DNA of 64,000 bases from Bifidobacterium saimiriisciurei (lineage in GTDB: Bacteria > Actinomycetota > Actinomycetes > Actinomycetales > Bifidobacteriaceae), in assembly GCF_010667655.1 (NCBI RefSeq), contig NZ_WHZU01000012.1:33825-97824 (forward strand). The letters run 5' to 3'. Each line of letters opens with the position of its first letter. Positions within the stretch are counted from its first letter, which is position 1. This document shows positions 20,183 to 28,951 of this stretch, piece by piece. The translations under genes were made by a program, and so were the position numbers. Below the pieces are notes generated by a model. That model saw only the letters and a program-made list of their open reading frames with translations, searched no databases and was not told where the DNA came from.

Positions 20183-20959
20183 ATGGCGCAAGCGGCAACC
20201 GCGACCATGAGCGACGACGAGATCGAATCGCGTCATCTCGCCATGTTGCAGGTGTGCGACAGCGTGTTCCCCATCGGTGCGTTCGCCTTGTCGAACGGCA
20301 TGGAGACGTTCGTGCAGCGCGACTTCCTTCGCAAGGGCCCTGATTTCGAGCAGTATCTCAAGAACTATCTCGAGGTCGCGCCCTACAAGGAAATCGGCCA
20401 GATGGTCATCGCCGGCAAGTACGCGCAGGACGCGCGGCTCTCCGCGAAAGGACTGGAACGCAAGATCACCGAATTGGACGAGCTGGCGTCGGCGCTGCAG
20501 TCCGCACGCGAGATTCGCGAGGGCAGCGAGCGCATGTGCGCCCGGCTCATCAAGCTCGTCGACAAGATGGATGCGGGACAGGGCGTCGGCAATGCCGACA
20601 TCGACTCGCGCAGCCCGCATCTGTCGACGTACCGCTCGCTGATCGCCGCCGGGCGTTGCCGCGGCCTGCACTCCATCGCGATGGGCCTGTATGCGGCCGA
20701 CCATGCGGCGAGTCTGCGCAGCGCGGCGGTCACGTATGGCTATTCGCTCATCAGCGCGCTCACCATGTGCGCGGCGAAGGCGATTCCGCTCAGCCAGTTC
20801 GCCGGTCAGGTGGCATTGCACGACTCGTTCCCGAACCTCGTGCATGCGGTCGACGTGGCGTTCACGCTCAGACCCGACGACCTCGGCATCTCGGGCGCCT
20901 ATCTCGACATCGCCGCCATGCAGCACGAGACCCTGTATTCGAGGCTCTATATGAGCTGA
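20183..20959 (+). CDS. ureF: UreF urease accessory protein
   Basis: UreF forms the UreDFG complex that gates GTP-dependent nickel insertion into apo-urease. The 258-residue, mainly helical protein has the family motifs '[21 protein letters not shown]' near the N-terminus (a Ser/Pro-Ile-Gly-Xaa-Phe core) and '[21 protein letters not shown]'. AAAGGAGGAG gives a strong start at 20183; the open frame upstream overlaps ureE in another frame and is spurious. It lies between ureE (58 bp) and ureG (44 bp) in the same transcript. Confidence 0.93.
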   Translation: MAQAATATMSDDEIESRHLAMLQVCDSVFPIGAFALSNGMETFVQRDFLRKGPDFEQYLKNYLEVAPYKEIGQMVIAGKYAQDARLSAKGLERKITELDELASALQSAREIREGSERMCARLIKLVDKMDAGQGVGNADIDSRSPHLSTYRSLIAAGRCRGLHSIAMGLYAADHAASLRSAAVTYGYSLISALTMCAAKAIPLSQFAGQVALHDSFPNLVHAVDVAFTLRPDDLGISGAYLDIAAMQHETLYSRLYMS

Positions 20960-21003
20960 CGGCACCACGCCGCACCGCATCAAACAACACAAAGGAGAAT
21001 CCC

Positions 21004-21612
21004 ATGTCCTACGTACGCATCGGCGTCGCCGGCCCGGTCGGTTCCGGCAAGACCGCCCTCATCGAACGCCTGACCCGCAAGATGGCCGACGAATACAGCA
21101 TCTGCGTCGTCACGAACGACATCTACACCAAGGAGGACGCCGAGTTCCTCATCGCGAACTCGCGCCTGCCCGAAGACCGCATCGTCGGCGTGGAGACGGG
21201 CGGCTGCCCGCACACCGCCATCCGCGAGGACTGCTCGATGAACCTCGAGGCGTGCGAGGCCATGGCCGAGGCGCACCCGGACGTCGACATCATCTTCGTG
21301 GAATCGGGCGGCGACAACCTTTCCGCCACGTTCAGCCCCGACCTCGCCGACGCCACGATCTATGTGATCGCCACGGACGAGGGCGACAAGATCCCGCGCA
21401 AGGGCGGCCCCGGCGTCACCCGCTCCGACCTGCTGGTCATCAACAAGGCCGACCTCGCGCCGCTCGTGCACGCCGACCTCGACGTGATGGCCCGCGACAG
21501 CAAGAAGATGCGCGGCGATCGCCCGTACATCTTCACCGATCTGATGGGCGGCGCCGGCGTGGACGACGTCATCAATTGGATAAAGAAGGACGTCCTCTTC
21601 GAAGGCAAGTAA
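21004..21612 (+). CDS. ureG: UreG urease accessory GTPase
   Basis: A SIMIBI-class GTPase whose hydrolysis drives nickel insertion into urease. The 202-residue protein has the P-loop '[15 protein letters not shown]', the metal-binding CPH triad inside '[18 protein letters not shown]', '[20 protein letters not shown]' and the base-recognition motif '[13 protein letters not shown]'. AAAGGAG precedes the ATG. Length and motifs are those of a complete UreG. Confidence 0.97.
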   Translation: MSYVRIGVAGPVGSGKTALIERLTRKMADEYSICVVTNDIYTKEDAEFLIANSRLPEDRIVGVETGGCPHTAIREDCSMNLEACEAMAEAHPDVDIIFVESGGDNLSATFSPDLADATIYVIATDEGDKIPRKGGPGVTRSDLLVINKADLAPLVHADLDVMARDSKKMRGDRPYIFTDLMGGAGVDDVINWIKKDVLFEGK

Positions 21613-21659
21613 CCGTTCATTCCACGCCATAGCCCATGCCTTAGGTTTCGAGGATCACC

Positions 21660-22673
21660 ATGCCCAGCAGCACCTTCCGTCTCGCCACCGCGTTCCGCAA
21701 CGGCCGGACCAAAATCGACGACGTGTATTTCGAGGCGCCGTTCAAGCTCATGACGCCGTTCGTGAACGGCCGTCATGCCGACTTCATCGTGATGCTCGCC
21801 TCGCCCGGTTTCCTCAAGGGCGACGACGCGCATATCGTATGTGATTTCGGCCCCGGCACCGATTCCACGATGAAGACGCAGAGCTACGAGAAGGTGCTGG
21901 ACACGGCCGACGGCGAGGCGAACCGCACCATCGACCTGACCGCGCGAGGCGACGCGAAGGCCGTGTTCCTGCCGTTCCCGGTGATTCCGTTCCATAACAG
22001 CACGTTTACGAATGTAACCAAGGCACATATCAGTCCCGAGTCGACGTTCGTATATGCGGACGTAGTCACATGCGGACGCGTGGGCATGGGCGAGCGCTGG
22101 CAGATGCGACGTTTCACGAACCGGCTGCGCGTGACGCTTGACGAGTCGCTGGCGTCGGAGGAGTATCGGGAGGCATTGCACGCCGCGGATTCAGCGTCGA
22201 AGCCCCAACCGAAGCGCGGCCGTCCCCGCAAGCCGGAGCATCGTTCGCAGCTCGTGTTCGCCGACCGGCTGCTGCTCGAACCCGAGCACTTCGATTACGA
22301 GGAGATGGGCATGTGGCGCGAGTACACGCATTGCGGCGTGCTGTACGCCCACATTCCCGAAACCGACCCCGGCTACGACCCCGACGCGCTGTCCGACGCC
22401 GAGCATTCACCGTACGCCGCGTCGTCGGGTGCGGCGACCGGCTCGAAGGACCCGAGGCTGATTCCCGATACCCGCCAGCGCATCGCCGCCGCACGCGTGG
22501 CCGCCGAGGATGCGCTGATCGAACGCATCCGAACATTCGCCGAGGAAACGAACTTCGAGGGCGAATTCGGCGCAAGCCGCGTCACGAACGGCATCTGCAT
22601 CCGCATCCTCACCAGGCGCGGCGACGACGCCTTCGATTTCATCAAGTCGGCCGCCGGCATCATCGCCGCGTAA
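21660..22673 (+). CDS. ureD: UreD (UreH) urease accessory protein
   Basis: UreD binds apo-urease and channels nickel from UreG. The 337-residue protein has the UreD pattern 'PFKLMTPFVNGRHADFIVML', 'SPGFLKGDDAHIVCDFGPGT', 'QSYEKVLDT' and 'LPFPVIPFHNSTFTN', and is longer than typical (about 270) because of a Lys/Pro-rich insertion around residues 175-200. It closes the ureEFGD operon and runs convergent to ureC, separated by a bidirectional hairpin. Confidence 0.9.
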   Translation: MPSSTFRLATAFRNGRTKIDDVYFEAPFKLMTPFVNGRHADFIVMLASPGFLKGDDAHIVCDFGPGTDSTMKTQSYEKVLDTADGEANRTIDLTARGDAKAVFLPFPVIPFHNSTFTNVTKAHISPESTFVYADVVTCGRVGMGERWQMRRFTNRLRVTLDESLASEEYREALHAADSASKPQPKRGRPRKPEHRSQLVFADRLLLEPEHFDYEEMGMWREYTHCGVLYAHIPETDPGYDPDALSDAEHSPYAASSGAATGSKDPRLIPDTRQRIAAARVAAEDALIERIRTFAEETNFEGEFGASRVTNGICIRILTRRGDDAFDFIKSAAGIIAA

Positions 22674-22700
22674 GGCGATATTCTTCTTTTTCGATTTCCC

Positions 22701-22742
22701 GGTCTGGGGCTGGCTCAAATCAATCTCAACCAGCCCCAGACC
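22701..22742. terminator. Bidirectional hairpin between ureD and ureC
   Basis: A perfect 13-bp inverted repeat (GGTCTGGGGCTGG / CCAGCCCCAGACC) with a 16-nt loop lies between two convergent genes. T-rich sequence (TTCTTCTTTTTC) sits on its left, which would act as the U-side for ureC transcripts' complement; no run is seen on the right. Confidence 0.7.
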
Positions 22743-22756
22743 AGCCCCAGCCGGTC

Positions 22757-24481
22757 TCAGAACAGGAAGTAGCGCTGCGTGAGCGGCAGCTCGTTCGCCG
22801 GATCGGAGTGGATGAGCTCGCCGTCGACCGTCACCTGGAACGTCTCGGGGTTCACCTGGATATCGGCCAACGTGTCGTTGAACTTGAGGTCCTTCTTGCC
22901 GACCGTGCGGCAGCCGTGCACCGGCAGCACCTGACGCTGCAGGCCGAGCTTGCCCTTGATGTCGTCGTCGATGGCGGCCTGCGAGACGAACGTCGCGCAG
23001 GAGCTGCCCAACGCCCGTCCCAGAGCGCCGAACATGTCGCGGTAGTACACGGGTTCCGGCGTCGGGATGGAGGCGTTCGCGTCGCCCATGCGCGAGTAGG
23101 CGATGGACCCGCCCTTGATGACCATCTCGGGCTTGGCGCCGAACATGGCCGGCTGCCACAGCACGAGGTCCGCCATCTTGCCGACCTCCACGGAGCCGAC
23201 GTAATCCGAAATGCCGTGCGTGATGGCCGGGTTGATGGTGAACTTCGAGACGTAGCGCTTCACACGGAAGTTGTCGTTGCGGTTGTTGTCGTGCTCGTCT
23301 TCGGGGAGCGGGCCACGCTGCTTCTTCATCTTGTCGGCGGTCTGGATGGTGCGGGTGATGACCTCGCCCACACGACCCATGGCCTGCGAGTCGGAGCTCA
23401 TCATGGAGATGATGCCCATGTCGTGCAGCACGTCCTCCGCGCCGATGGTCTCGGGGCGGATTCGCGAGTCGGCGAACGAGATGTCCTCGGGAACGTTGCG
23501 GTCGAGGTGATGGCAGACCATCATCATGTCGAGATGCTCGTCGACGGTGTTGCGCGTGAACGGCATGGTCGGGTTCGTGGAGCTCGGCAGCACGTTGGGG
23601 AAGCCGGCCGCGCGGATGATGTCGGGCGCATGGCCGCCGCCCGCGCCCTCGGTGTGGTACGTGTGGATGGCGCGGCCCTTGAACGCGGCGATGGTGTCCT
23701 CCACGCAGCCGCCCTCGTTCAGGGTGTCGGTGTGGATGGCCACCTGCACGTCCATCTCGTCGGCGACGCCGAGGCAGGTGTCGATGACGGCGGGCGTGGA
23801 GCCCCAGTCCTCGTGGATCTTCAGGCCTGCGGCGCCGGCGCGGATCTGCTCGCGCAGCGGTTCGGGCGAGGAGTCGTTGCCCTTGCCGAGGTAGGCGATG
23901 TTGACGGGCAGCGCCTCGGCCGCTTCGATCATGCGGGCCAGGTGGAAGGCGCCGGGGTTGCAGGTGGTGGCGTTGGTGCCGTCGGCCGGACCGGTGCCGC
24001 CGCCGACCATGGTGGTCACGCCGCCGGCGAGCGCGGTGCGCACCTGCTGCGGCGAGATGAAGTGGATGTGGGTGTCGAGTCCGCCGGCCGTTACGATCAT
24101 GCCTTCGCCGGCGAGAGCCTCGGTGCCTGAGCCGACGGCCAGGCCGGGCGTGACGCCGTCCATGGTCTGCGGGTTGCCGGCCTTGCCGATGGCCGAGATC
24201 TTGCCGTTCTTGATGCCGATGTCGGCCTTGTAGATGCCGGTGTAGTCGACGATGAGGGCGTTGGTGATGACGGTGTCGGGCGATTCGGCGTCGAGCTGCA
24301 CGGAGCTTTGGCCCATGCCGTCGCGGAATGACTTGCCGCCGCCGAACTTGAGTTCGTCGCCGTAGTTCGTGTAGTCCTTTTCGACTTCGATGATGAGGTC
24401 GGTGTCGCCGAGGCGTACGCGGTCGCCCGTCGTCGGGCCGAACATGCCGGCGTAGTCGCTGCGTGTAATCGTCTTGCTCAT
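22757..24481 (-). CDS. ureC: Urease alpha subunit
   Basis: The catalytic subunit hydrolysing urea to ammonia and carbamate with a di-nickel centre. In the 574-residue sequence the ligands are visible: His138 and His140 ('[11 protein letters not shown]'), the lysine to be carbamylated Lys221 ('[12 protein letters not shown]'), His250 and His276, and the active-site flap Cys323-His324 ('[13 protein letters not shown]'). Length is normal. It is transcribed with ureAB from the right, convergent to the accessory genes, an unusual split of the urease cluster into two opposing units. Confidence 0.98.
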   Translation of the reverse strand: MSKTITRSDYAGMFGPTTGDRVRLGDTDLIIEVEKDYTNYGDELKFGGGKSFRDGMGQSSVQLDAESPDTVITNALIVDYTGIYKADIGIKNGKISAIGKAGNPQTMDGVTPGLAVGSGTEALAGEGMIVTAGGLDTHIHFISPQQVRTALAGGVTTMVGGGTGPADGTNATTCNPGAFHLARMIEAAEALPVNIAYLGKGNDSSPEPLREQIRAGAAGLKIHEDWGSTPAVIDTCLGVADEMDVQVAIHTDTLNEGGCVEDTIAAFKGRAIHTYHTEGAGGGHAPDIIRAAGFPNVLPSSTNPTMPFTRNTVDEHLDMMMVCHHLDRNVPEDISFADSRIRPETIGAEDVLHDMGIISMMSSDSQAMGRVGEVITRTIQTADKMKKQRGPLPEDEHDNNRNDNFRVKRYVSKFTINPAITHGISDYVGSVEVGKMADLVLWQPAMFGAKPEMVIKGGSIAYSRMGDANASIPTPEPVYYRDMFGALGRALGSSCATFVSQAAIDDDIKGKLGLQRQVLPVHGCRTVGKKDLKFNDTLADIQVNPETFQVTVDGELIHSDPANELPLTQRYFLF

Positions 24482-24493
24482 GATTTCAAGTCC

Positions 24494-25174
24494 TTAAATC
24501 CCCAAAAATCCTTGTTCCTTGGCCTTGGCGAATGCGGCTTCGCGTACGGTCGGGTCGTCGAGCCTGCCGTCGACGAGGGCGCTGAAGCCGTGCACTTCGC
24601 GCGTGCCGGCGATGTCGATGAGCTGCACGCGGTGCGATTCGCCCGGTTCGAAGCGCACGGCCGTGCCGGCGGGGATGTCGAGTCGCTTGCCGTAGGCGGC
24701 TTTGCGGTCGAACTTGAGGTATTTGTTGACTTCGAAGAAGTGGAAGTGCGAGCCGATCTGAATCGGACGGTCGGCGGTGTTGACCACGTCGAGTTCGATG
24801 CTTTCACGACCGGCGTTGATGGTGAGGTCGCCGTCGGCGAAGAAGTATTCGCCCGGCTTGAGCTTTTCGGTGGTCTCGATGGGGTTGTGCACGGAGACGA
24901 GCTTGGTGCCGTCGGGGAACGTGGCCTCGACCTCAACGACGTCGATCATCTCGGCCACGCCGTCCATCACGTCTTCAGGCTTGAGGAGCGTGCGGCCGTA
25001 CTGCATGAGCTCGGCGACGGTCGCGCCCTCGCGCGCGCGTTCCACGCATTCGGAGCTGATGAGCGCCACAGCCTCCGGATAGTTGAGCTTCACGCCGCGG
25101 TTTTTCCGTTCCTTGGCAAGCTCGCCCGCCTGATGCAGCAGCAGCTTGTCGATCTCCCTAGGAGTAAGTCTCAT
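24494..25174 (-). CDS. ureA: Fused urease gamma-beta subunit
   Basis: A 226-residue fusion of the two small urease subunits. Residues 1-100 are UreA-like ('[20 protein letters not shown]', '[14 protein letters not shown]', '[12 protein letters not shown]'); residues 105-226 are UreB-like ('[20 protein letters not shown]', '[19 protein letters not shown]', '[16 protein letters not shown]'). It starts at 25174 after GGGGG; upstream in-frame ATG codons lie in the leader hairpin region. It is followed 12 bp later by ureC. Such gamma-beta fusions are known in some actinobacteria and Helicobacter. Confidence 0.95.
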   Translation of the reverse strand: MRLTPREIDKLLLHQAGELAKERKNRGVKLNYPEAVALISSECVERAREGATVAELMQYGRTLLKPEDVMDGVAEMIDVVEVEATFPDGTKLVSVHNPIETTEKLKPGEYFFADGDLTINAGRESIELDVVNTADRPIQIGSHFHFFEVNKYLKFDRKAAYGKRLDIPAGTAVRFEPGESHRVQLIDIAGTREVHGFSALVDGRLDDPTVREAAFAKAKEQGFLGI

Positions 25175-25207
25175 CAGACCCCCATCGCTCGATATGCCTG
25201 TTTCGTC

Positions 25208-25248
25208 GGTGGCGGGGCGCCGCGCATTAGCGCGCAAGCCCCGCCACC
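25208..25248. other. Strong hairpin in the ureAB leader
   Basis: GGTGGCGGGGC pairs perfectly with GCCCCGCCACC (11 bp) around an inner CGCGC-ATTA-GCGCG stem, 34 bp upstream of the ureAB start. It may be a leader structure or the old terminator of whatever preceded ureAB before the AT-rich insert at 25.3 kb. Confidence 0.5.
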
Positions 25249-25332
25249 GCCACGAATTCGGGGATATTGTATGGCGACTATGAGAACGGGAGGTTTCCTG
25301 AAGAATCCTGATAAAAAAGTAAAATACAGCAT

Positions 25333-26544
25333 GTGTCTAGCAATTACATCTACCAAAGTCACTCGGATTTCAATCTAAGTGATCACAACATTAAAATGTC
25401 CAAAGACGAAGAAATCAAACAACGACAACGCTTAAGTTCCTATGGTTCTTACCGCCCAGAAAAATGCATGATTTGCGGAACAACATTTCAGGACCAACGG
25501 CCATGCAACTCACATTCAATTCCGCAATTTGTATTAAAGAGCCTTAACAATGGCGCGTCTGGCAACGATAAGTCAGGGCAATTTTATCCACTTAACTCGT
25601 TTCTTCAAATTCCGTGGGTAAATAAAGTTAACGGCCGCAATAACACCGGCACTTTTTCGCTATTATGCAAAAAATGCGATGGCAGCTGTTTCCAAAACTA
25701 CGAACGCGCTGATATCTATACAAAGTCATTGCTTGGCAACGCTAACCTGCAAACAATTCTCAACGAAATTGCAATGAAAAACTACCTATATTCGTACTAT
25801 GACGCAAAAAAGACGATTGCCCGAATAGAAAAAGAGTTGCGGCAGGAGGAAACCTCTTCCTTTACATCAAGGAAAGAATTGAACCGTCGAATTCAAATCT
25901 TAAACCAACAGCTTGATGCAGAAACAGCTAATGCCAAGGACAGCTTTCAAGGATTCAAGAACACATGCAGTATTAGAGCCAAATTACAATCTAAGCCATC
26001 TACGATACTTTATACAGTAGATTTCTACCATCAATATAATCGTCTTTTCCCCTTAGCTTTTCAAGGGAAAATCACTATTGAATACGATTGCTGGGGCAAT
26101 CATATAAACAACTTATTTGCTTTTGATCAAGCGACTCAGGATATGCATTTATGTATTTTTCCAATTCGCGGGACCACCATGGTTCTTTCTTTTTCAAGAC
26201 GTAAGGATAAAAAGATACAACTCATACGCAAGAATCTCAATAAGAAGAAAGTCGATGAAACAGCCAAAGCATTAACCGCAATGGCTATGACTGCATCGGG
26301 AAATTTTGCCGTGTATATCAACACACCAGAATCTATATTCAATAACCAATATTTACGGTCATTGGCGGGGGAAACAGGAACCATTCTTACTCATACTTAC
26401 ACTCAAAATAACAATGTTTCCCCATCGCAAGCACAGAAATTAGCACACCAATCTGTGAGGGAAAACCACATTACAGGAGCCCGGAAACATCTAGCTGACT
26501 ATTTAAAAATCCCCAATAAACTCATTGGACTAAATAATGTTTGA
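25333..26544 (+). CDS. Foreign AT-rich gene; putative zinc-ribbon/HNH-like protein of unknown function
   Basis: I do not recognise the family with certainty. The 403-residue protein has 'CMICGTTF', then '[12 protein letters not shown]' and '[15 protein letters not shown]', a spacing seen in HNH-type nucleases and related Cys4 zinc ribbons, followed by a Lys/Gln-rich helical middle and a beta-rich C-terminus without motifs I know. Base composition is visibly AT-rich with A-ending codons, unlike every neighbour, so it was probably acquired recently. No partner genes such as a methylase are adjacent. The start is unclear: GTG at 25333 or ATG at 25396, neither with a good ribosome site. A defence role is only a guess. 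Confidence 0.6.
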   Translation: MSSNYIYQSHSDFNLSDHNIKMSKDEEIKQRQRLSSYGSYRPEKCMICGTTFQDQRPCNSHSIPQFVLKSLNNGASGNDKSGQFYPLNSFLQIPWVNKVNGRNNTGTFSLLCKKCDGSCFQNYERADIYTKSLLGNANLQTILNEIAMKNYLYSYYDAKKTIARIEKELRQEETSSFTSRKELNRRIQILNQQLDAETANAKDSFQGFKNTCSIRAKLQSKPSTILYTVDFYHQYNRLFPLAFQGKITIEYDCWGNHINNLFAFDQATQDMHLCIFPIRGTTMVLSFSRRKDKKIQLIRKNLNKKKVDETAKALTAMAMTASGNFAVYINTPESIFNNQYLRSLAGETGTILTHTYTQNNNVSPSQAQKLAHQSVRENHITGARKHLADYLKIPNKLIGLNNV

Positions 26545-26550
26545 CGTGAG

Positions 26551-26589
26551 GATGAATATTTGCGTATCGTCACACCGCAAATATTCATC
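26551..26589 (+). terminator. Hairpin after the AT-rich gene
   Basis: A perfect 14-bp stem (GATGAATATTTGCG and complement) with an 11-nt loop starts seven bases past the stop codon and is followed by TTCCTTCAT. Confidence 0.65.
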
Positions 26590-26642
26590 TTCCTTCATAT
26601 CATCTTTCATCCATATCAACAACTTTCACCACCCACAATCCC

Positions 26643-26885
26643 CTACTCCCCAACACAAAACGCCGCATATAGCGGTACGCTGCGGATGCCGTTGTCGACT
26701 CCGAAATTCTTGGCCGAAAGACGCAACACCTTATCAGGCTCATATTTGCCTAGGTACACCGACAGACTCCGCAATCTGGTGTTATCGGGACGACTTCACC
26801 CCACCGGCACACCGGCGACACTGTCGTTCATCTGCATGATGAAATCCACCTCGGCAGTGGCGCCGCTGGTCCAATACCGCAACAG
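26643..26885 (-). pseudogene. Remnant of an AAA-ATPase/DUF4143-type protein C-terminus
   Basis: Minus-strand reading gives two collinear fragments in different frames: 'YWTSGATAEVDFIMQMND' followed, after a frame break near 26795, by 'LSVYLGKYEPDKVLRLSAKN' and 'SVPLYAAFCVGE' then a stop. These resemble the C-terminal part of DUF4143-type ATPases, where an 'AEVDFI' nuclease-like strand precedes such a tail. The N-terminal ATPase is missing. This occupies most of the 524-bp gap 26545-27068, which otherwise holds AT-rich repeats. A decayed gene at the edge of a foreign insert. Confidence 0.7.
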
Positions 26886-26922
26886 TATGCGGCCGCCGCA
26901 AACACCAACCACACATCCACCC

Positions 26923-26959
26923 TTTTATATCTTTTTATAAGTTTTATATCTTTTATAAG
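26923..26959. repeat. Tandem AT-rich 18-19 bp direct repeat
   Basis: TTTTATATCTTTTTATAAG is followed directly by TTTTATATCTTTTATAAG. Such AT-rich tandem sequence is foreign to this genome and marks the right edge of the low-GC insert. Confidence 0.7.
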
Positions 26960-26983
26960 TTGGAAGGCATAAACCCGAATAAA

Positions 26984-26999
26984 CGTTGATATTCCAACG
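26984..26999. promoter_or_regulatory. CGTTG-N6-CAACG palindrome
   Basis: CGTTGATATTCCAACG, flanked by AA and TT, belongs to the same 16-bp class as the sites before the sulfite reductase gene and after toa. Here it lies downstream of the toxin-antitoxin-like genes with no obvious promoter to control. Confidence 0.35.
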
Positions 27000-27068
27000 T
27001 TTCTGCCACAACGACACCAATCCCCGTTGTGACCCCTAAATAGACCTTTTAACTACCCTTTTCTCAGA

Positions 27069-27452
27069 TCACCGAGTCGCCTCAGCCAAGCGTCGGTAGA
27101 TATCCGATGGCAGGTGCCGGTTTCCGAAGCCGCGCACTCGGATGCCGAAGTCCGTACGCCGATACACGATGCGCATGTCGGCGCGAGCCCCCTGGAAGCG
27201 GTGATGCTGAAAATGGTAGGACCGCCATTGCGCGAGACCATACTTCAACGCAGCGCCTTCCACGCGGCCGGCGACGAGTTTGGCGAGTGCATCATGCACA
27301 CTGACGACTGCGGTCTTGAATTCGGCTTCGTCCGGCCACACATATGCCAGCAGAATCACGTCATCGGACAACGATTCCGGATCCATTTCCACACCATCAA
27401 CTCCGGCGAGAATGGCAATGGCATCGGTAAGCAACGCATTGGGAATAGCCAT
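27069..27452 (-). CDS. Small protein, possible RelE/ParE-like toxin of a two-gene module
   Basis: A 127-residue protein whose C-terminal half ('ADMRIVYRRTDFGIRVRGFG') reads like the beta-sheet core of RelE/ParE-type or mRNA-interferase-like proteins: a short, basic, Arg-rich strand-turn-strand ending in a helix. Its ATG overlaps the stop of the upstream gene (four-base overlap), the usual layout of antitoxin-toxin pairs. The N-terminal half is acidic and more helical than in RelE, so a different family is possible. Normal GC, next to the foreign insert. Confidence 0.45.
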   Translation of the reverse strand: MAIPNALLTDAIAILAGVDGVEMDPESLSDDVILLAYVWPDEAEFKTAVVSVHDALAKLVAGRVEGAALKYGLAQWRSYHFQHHRFQGARADMRIVYRRTDFGIRVRGFGNRHLPSDIYRRLAEATR

Positions 27453-27913
27453 CAGGCACCAACTTCGCCGGATTTACCTTCGCCCACCCCGCGCGCATCA
27501 TCCGACTGGGCATCACCAGTATCACCAACATCACCGGTCGAAGAATCCCCATCGACCCCATCAAGGAACTCACGCACCTTGTTGCCGCGTCGAAGAAGGC
27601 TCTCCTGTGCGGCCGCCGCAAGTGCTTCGCCGGACTTCCAATCCTCTCTGGCTCCACGAGCAATGAACATCTGCTGTACGGCGACGCGCTCCACCTCAGA
27701 CTCCAGCACGTTGATGGAATCCAGCAGTTCGTTCATCGCATCGACCGACACCAGATATCCCGTCGTATCGGAACGATCCACGATCTCCATGATGCCCTGC
27801 TCCACCAACGATTTACGCCACGCGTTCGACCGCGCCAATTCCGTCAGTCCGATGCGAGAACCAGGTGCTGCCGCCTCGCGCAACGCCTTCGCACGCTCCT
27901 TGATATCCGTCAT
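27452..27913 (-). CDS. Putative antitoxin / small regulatory partner protein
   Basis: A 153-residue protein: an N-terminal helical stretch 'ERAKALREAAAPGSRIGLTE' resembling short antitoxin DNA-binding segments, a middle 'GYLVSVDAMNELLDSINVLE' that looks like the Phd/YefM-type 'LVS...MEELLETLEIL' helix, and a disordered Gly/Asp-rich tail. This and the overlap with the downstream gene support an antitoxin role. The tail is long for an antitoxin. The 336-bp gap upstream to urtE (27914-28249) holds only a terminator-like hairpin. Confidence 0.45.
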   Translation of the reverse strand: MTDIKERAKALREAAAPGSRIGLTELARSNAWRKSLVEQGIMEIVDRSDTTGYLVSVDAMNELLDSINVLESEVERVAVQQMFIARGAREDWKSGEALAAAAQESLLRRGNKVREFLDGVDGDSSTGDVGDTGDAQSDDARGVGEGKSGEVGA

Positions 27914-28041
27914 CGCATACCGCCTTCCACCGCACTTACCCTACTCCGGCCGTCATCACCGCCGACTGCAATCACTTGAGCCGCAATATTCAATCACATT
28001 TTACATCATAGAATAATGTGATTTCAGGCAACACAGAAAAA

Positions 28042-28089
28042 GGCGGGGCGGTCGCTGCCACGGACAGTTACAGCAACGGCCGTCCCGCC
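28042..28089 (-). terminator. Terminator of the urt operon
   Basis: GGCGGGGCGGTCGCTG pairs with CAGCAACGGCCGTCCCGCC (bulged) around a 13-nt loop, and the minus strand continues with TTTTTCTG. It lies about 160 bp past urtE. Confidence 0.7.
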
Positions 28090-28249
28090 GGAACAGACCT
28101 TCCCCGACGGGCTTCGATGCCGGCGTCAGGGAAGGAGCATTGAAAGGCGCGCCACACGAGATGCGGCGCATCGCACGGGTCGAGGGACATGCGGAACGAG
28201 CAGACCGTATGACGCACGCCCCGCCATGCCGCGCGACCGCACACCGCAC

Positions 28250-28951
28250 CTACACGCGCATGGCTTCCTTCGCGGTCTCGACCTGGTCGGCGCCGCCCTT
28301 GCCGGAGGCGATGAACCGGCCGGATGCGAGCACATGGTACGTGTCGCAGCGTTCGACGGCGAACTGCACCTTCTGCTCGACCAGCACAACGCCGATGCCG
28401 CGGTCCTCCACCATCGAACGGATCGAACGCTGGATGTCGGCCACGATGTTCGGCTGGATGCCTTCGGTCGGCTCGTCGAGAATCATGAGCTTCGGCCGCG
28501 TAATCAAGGCCCTAGCAATCGAGAGCTGCTGACGCTGGCCGCCGGAGAGCAGGCCGGCGCGACGACCGGCAAACTCCTTCAGCACGGGGAACGCCTCCAC
28601 GGCCTCGTCGTAGCGGGCCTGCGCCTCGGAACCGTAGCGGTCGGCGACCACATGCAGGTTCTCGTCGACGGTCATGGTGCCGAACGACTGCTGCCCCTGC
28701 GGCACGAACGCCATGCCCGCGCGGATGCGCTGGTTCGGCGCGGCCTTGGTCACGTCCTTGCCGTCGAACTTCACCGAGCCGCCGGTGGCGGGCAGCAGAC
28801 CGAGAATCGCCTTGAGCAGCGAGGTCTTGCCGGCGCCGTTGTTGCCGATGATGCTGACCCATTTGCCTTCGGACACGTCGAAGCTGATGTCGTTGACCAC
28901 GGTCACCTTGCCGTAGCCGGTGCTCAGCCCGTTCACTTCCAACATTGCCAT
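28250..28951 (-). CDS. urtE: UrtE, urea ABC transporter ATPase
   Basis: The second ATPase of the five-component urea importer, 233 residues, LivF-type. Walker A 'IIGNNGAGKTSLLKAI', signature 'LLSGGQRQQLSIARAL', Walker B 'PKLMILDEPTEGIQPNIVAD'. The 'EPTEGIQPNIV' form is the UrtE-typical sequence. It starts at the last base of urtD (one-base overlap), so the two are translationally coupled. Last gene of urtABCDE. Confidence 0.93.
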   Translation of the reverse strand: MAMLEVNGLSTGYGKVTVVNDISFDVSEGKWVSIIGNNGAGKTSLLKAILGLLPATGGSVKFDGKDVTKAAPNQRIRAGMAFVPQGQQSFGTMTVDENLHVVADRYGSEAQARYDEAVEAFPVLKEFAGRRAGLLSGGQRQQLSIARALITRPKLMILDEPTEGIQPNIVADIQRSIRSMVEDRGIGVVLVEQKVQFAVERCDTYHVLASGRFIASGKGGADQVETAKEAMRV

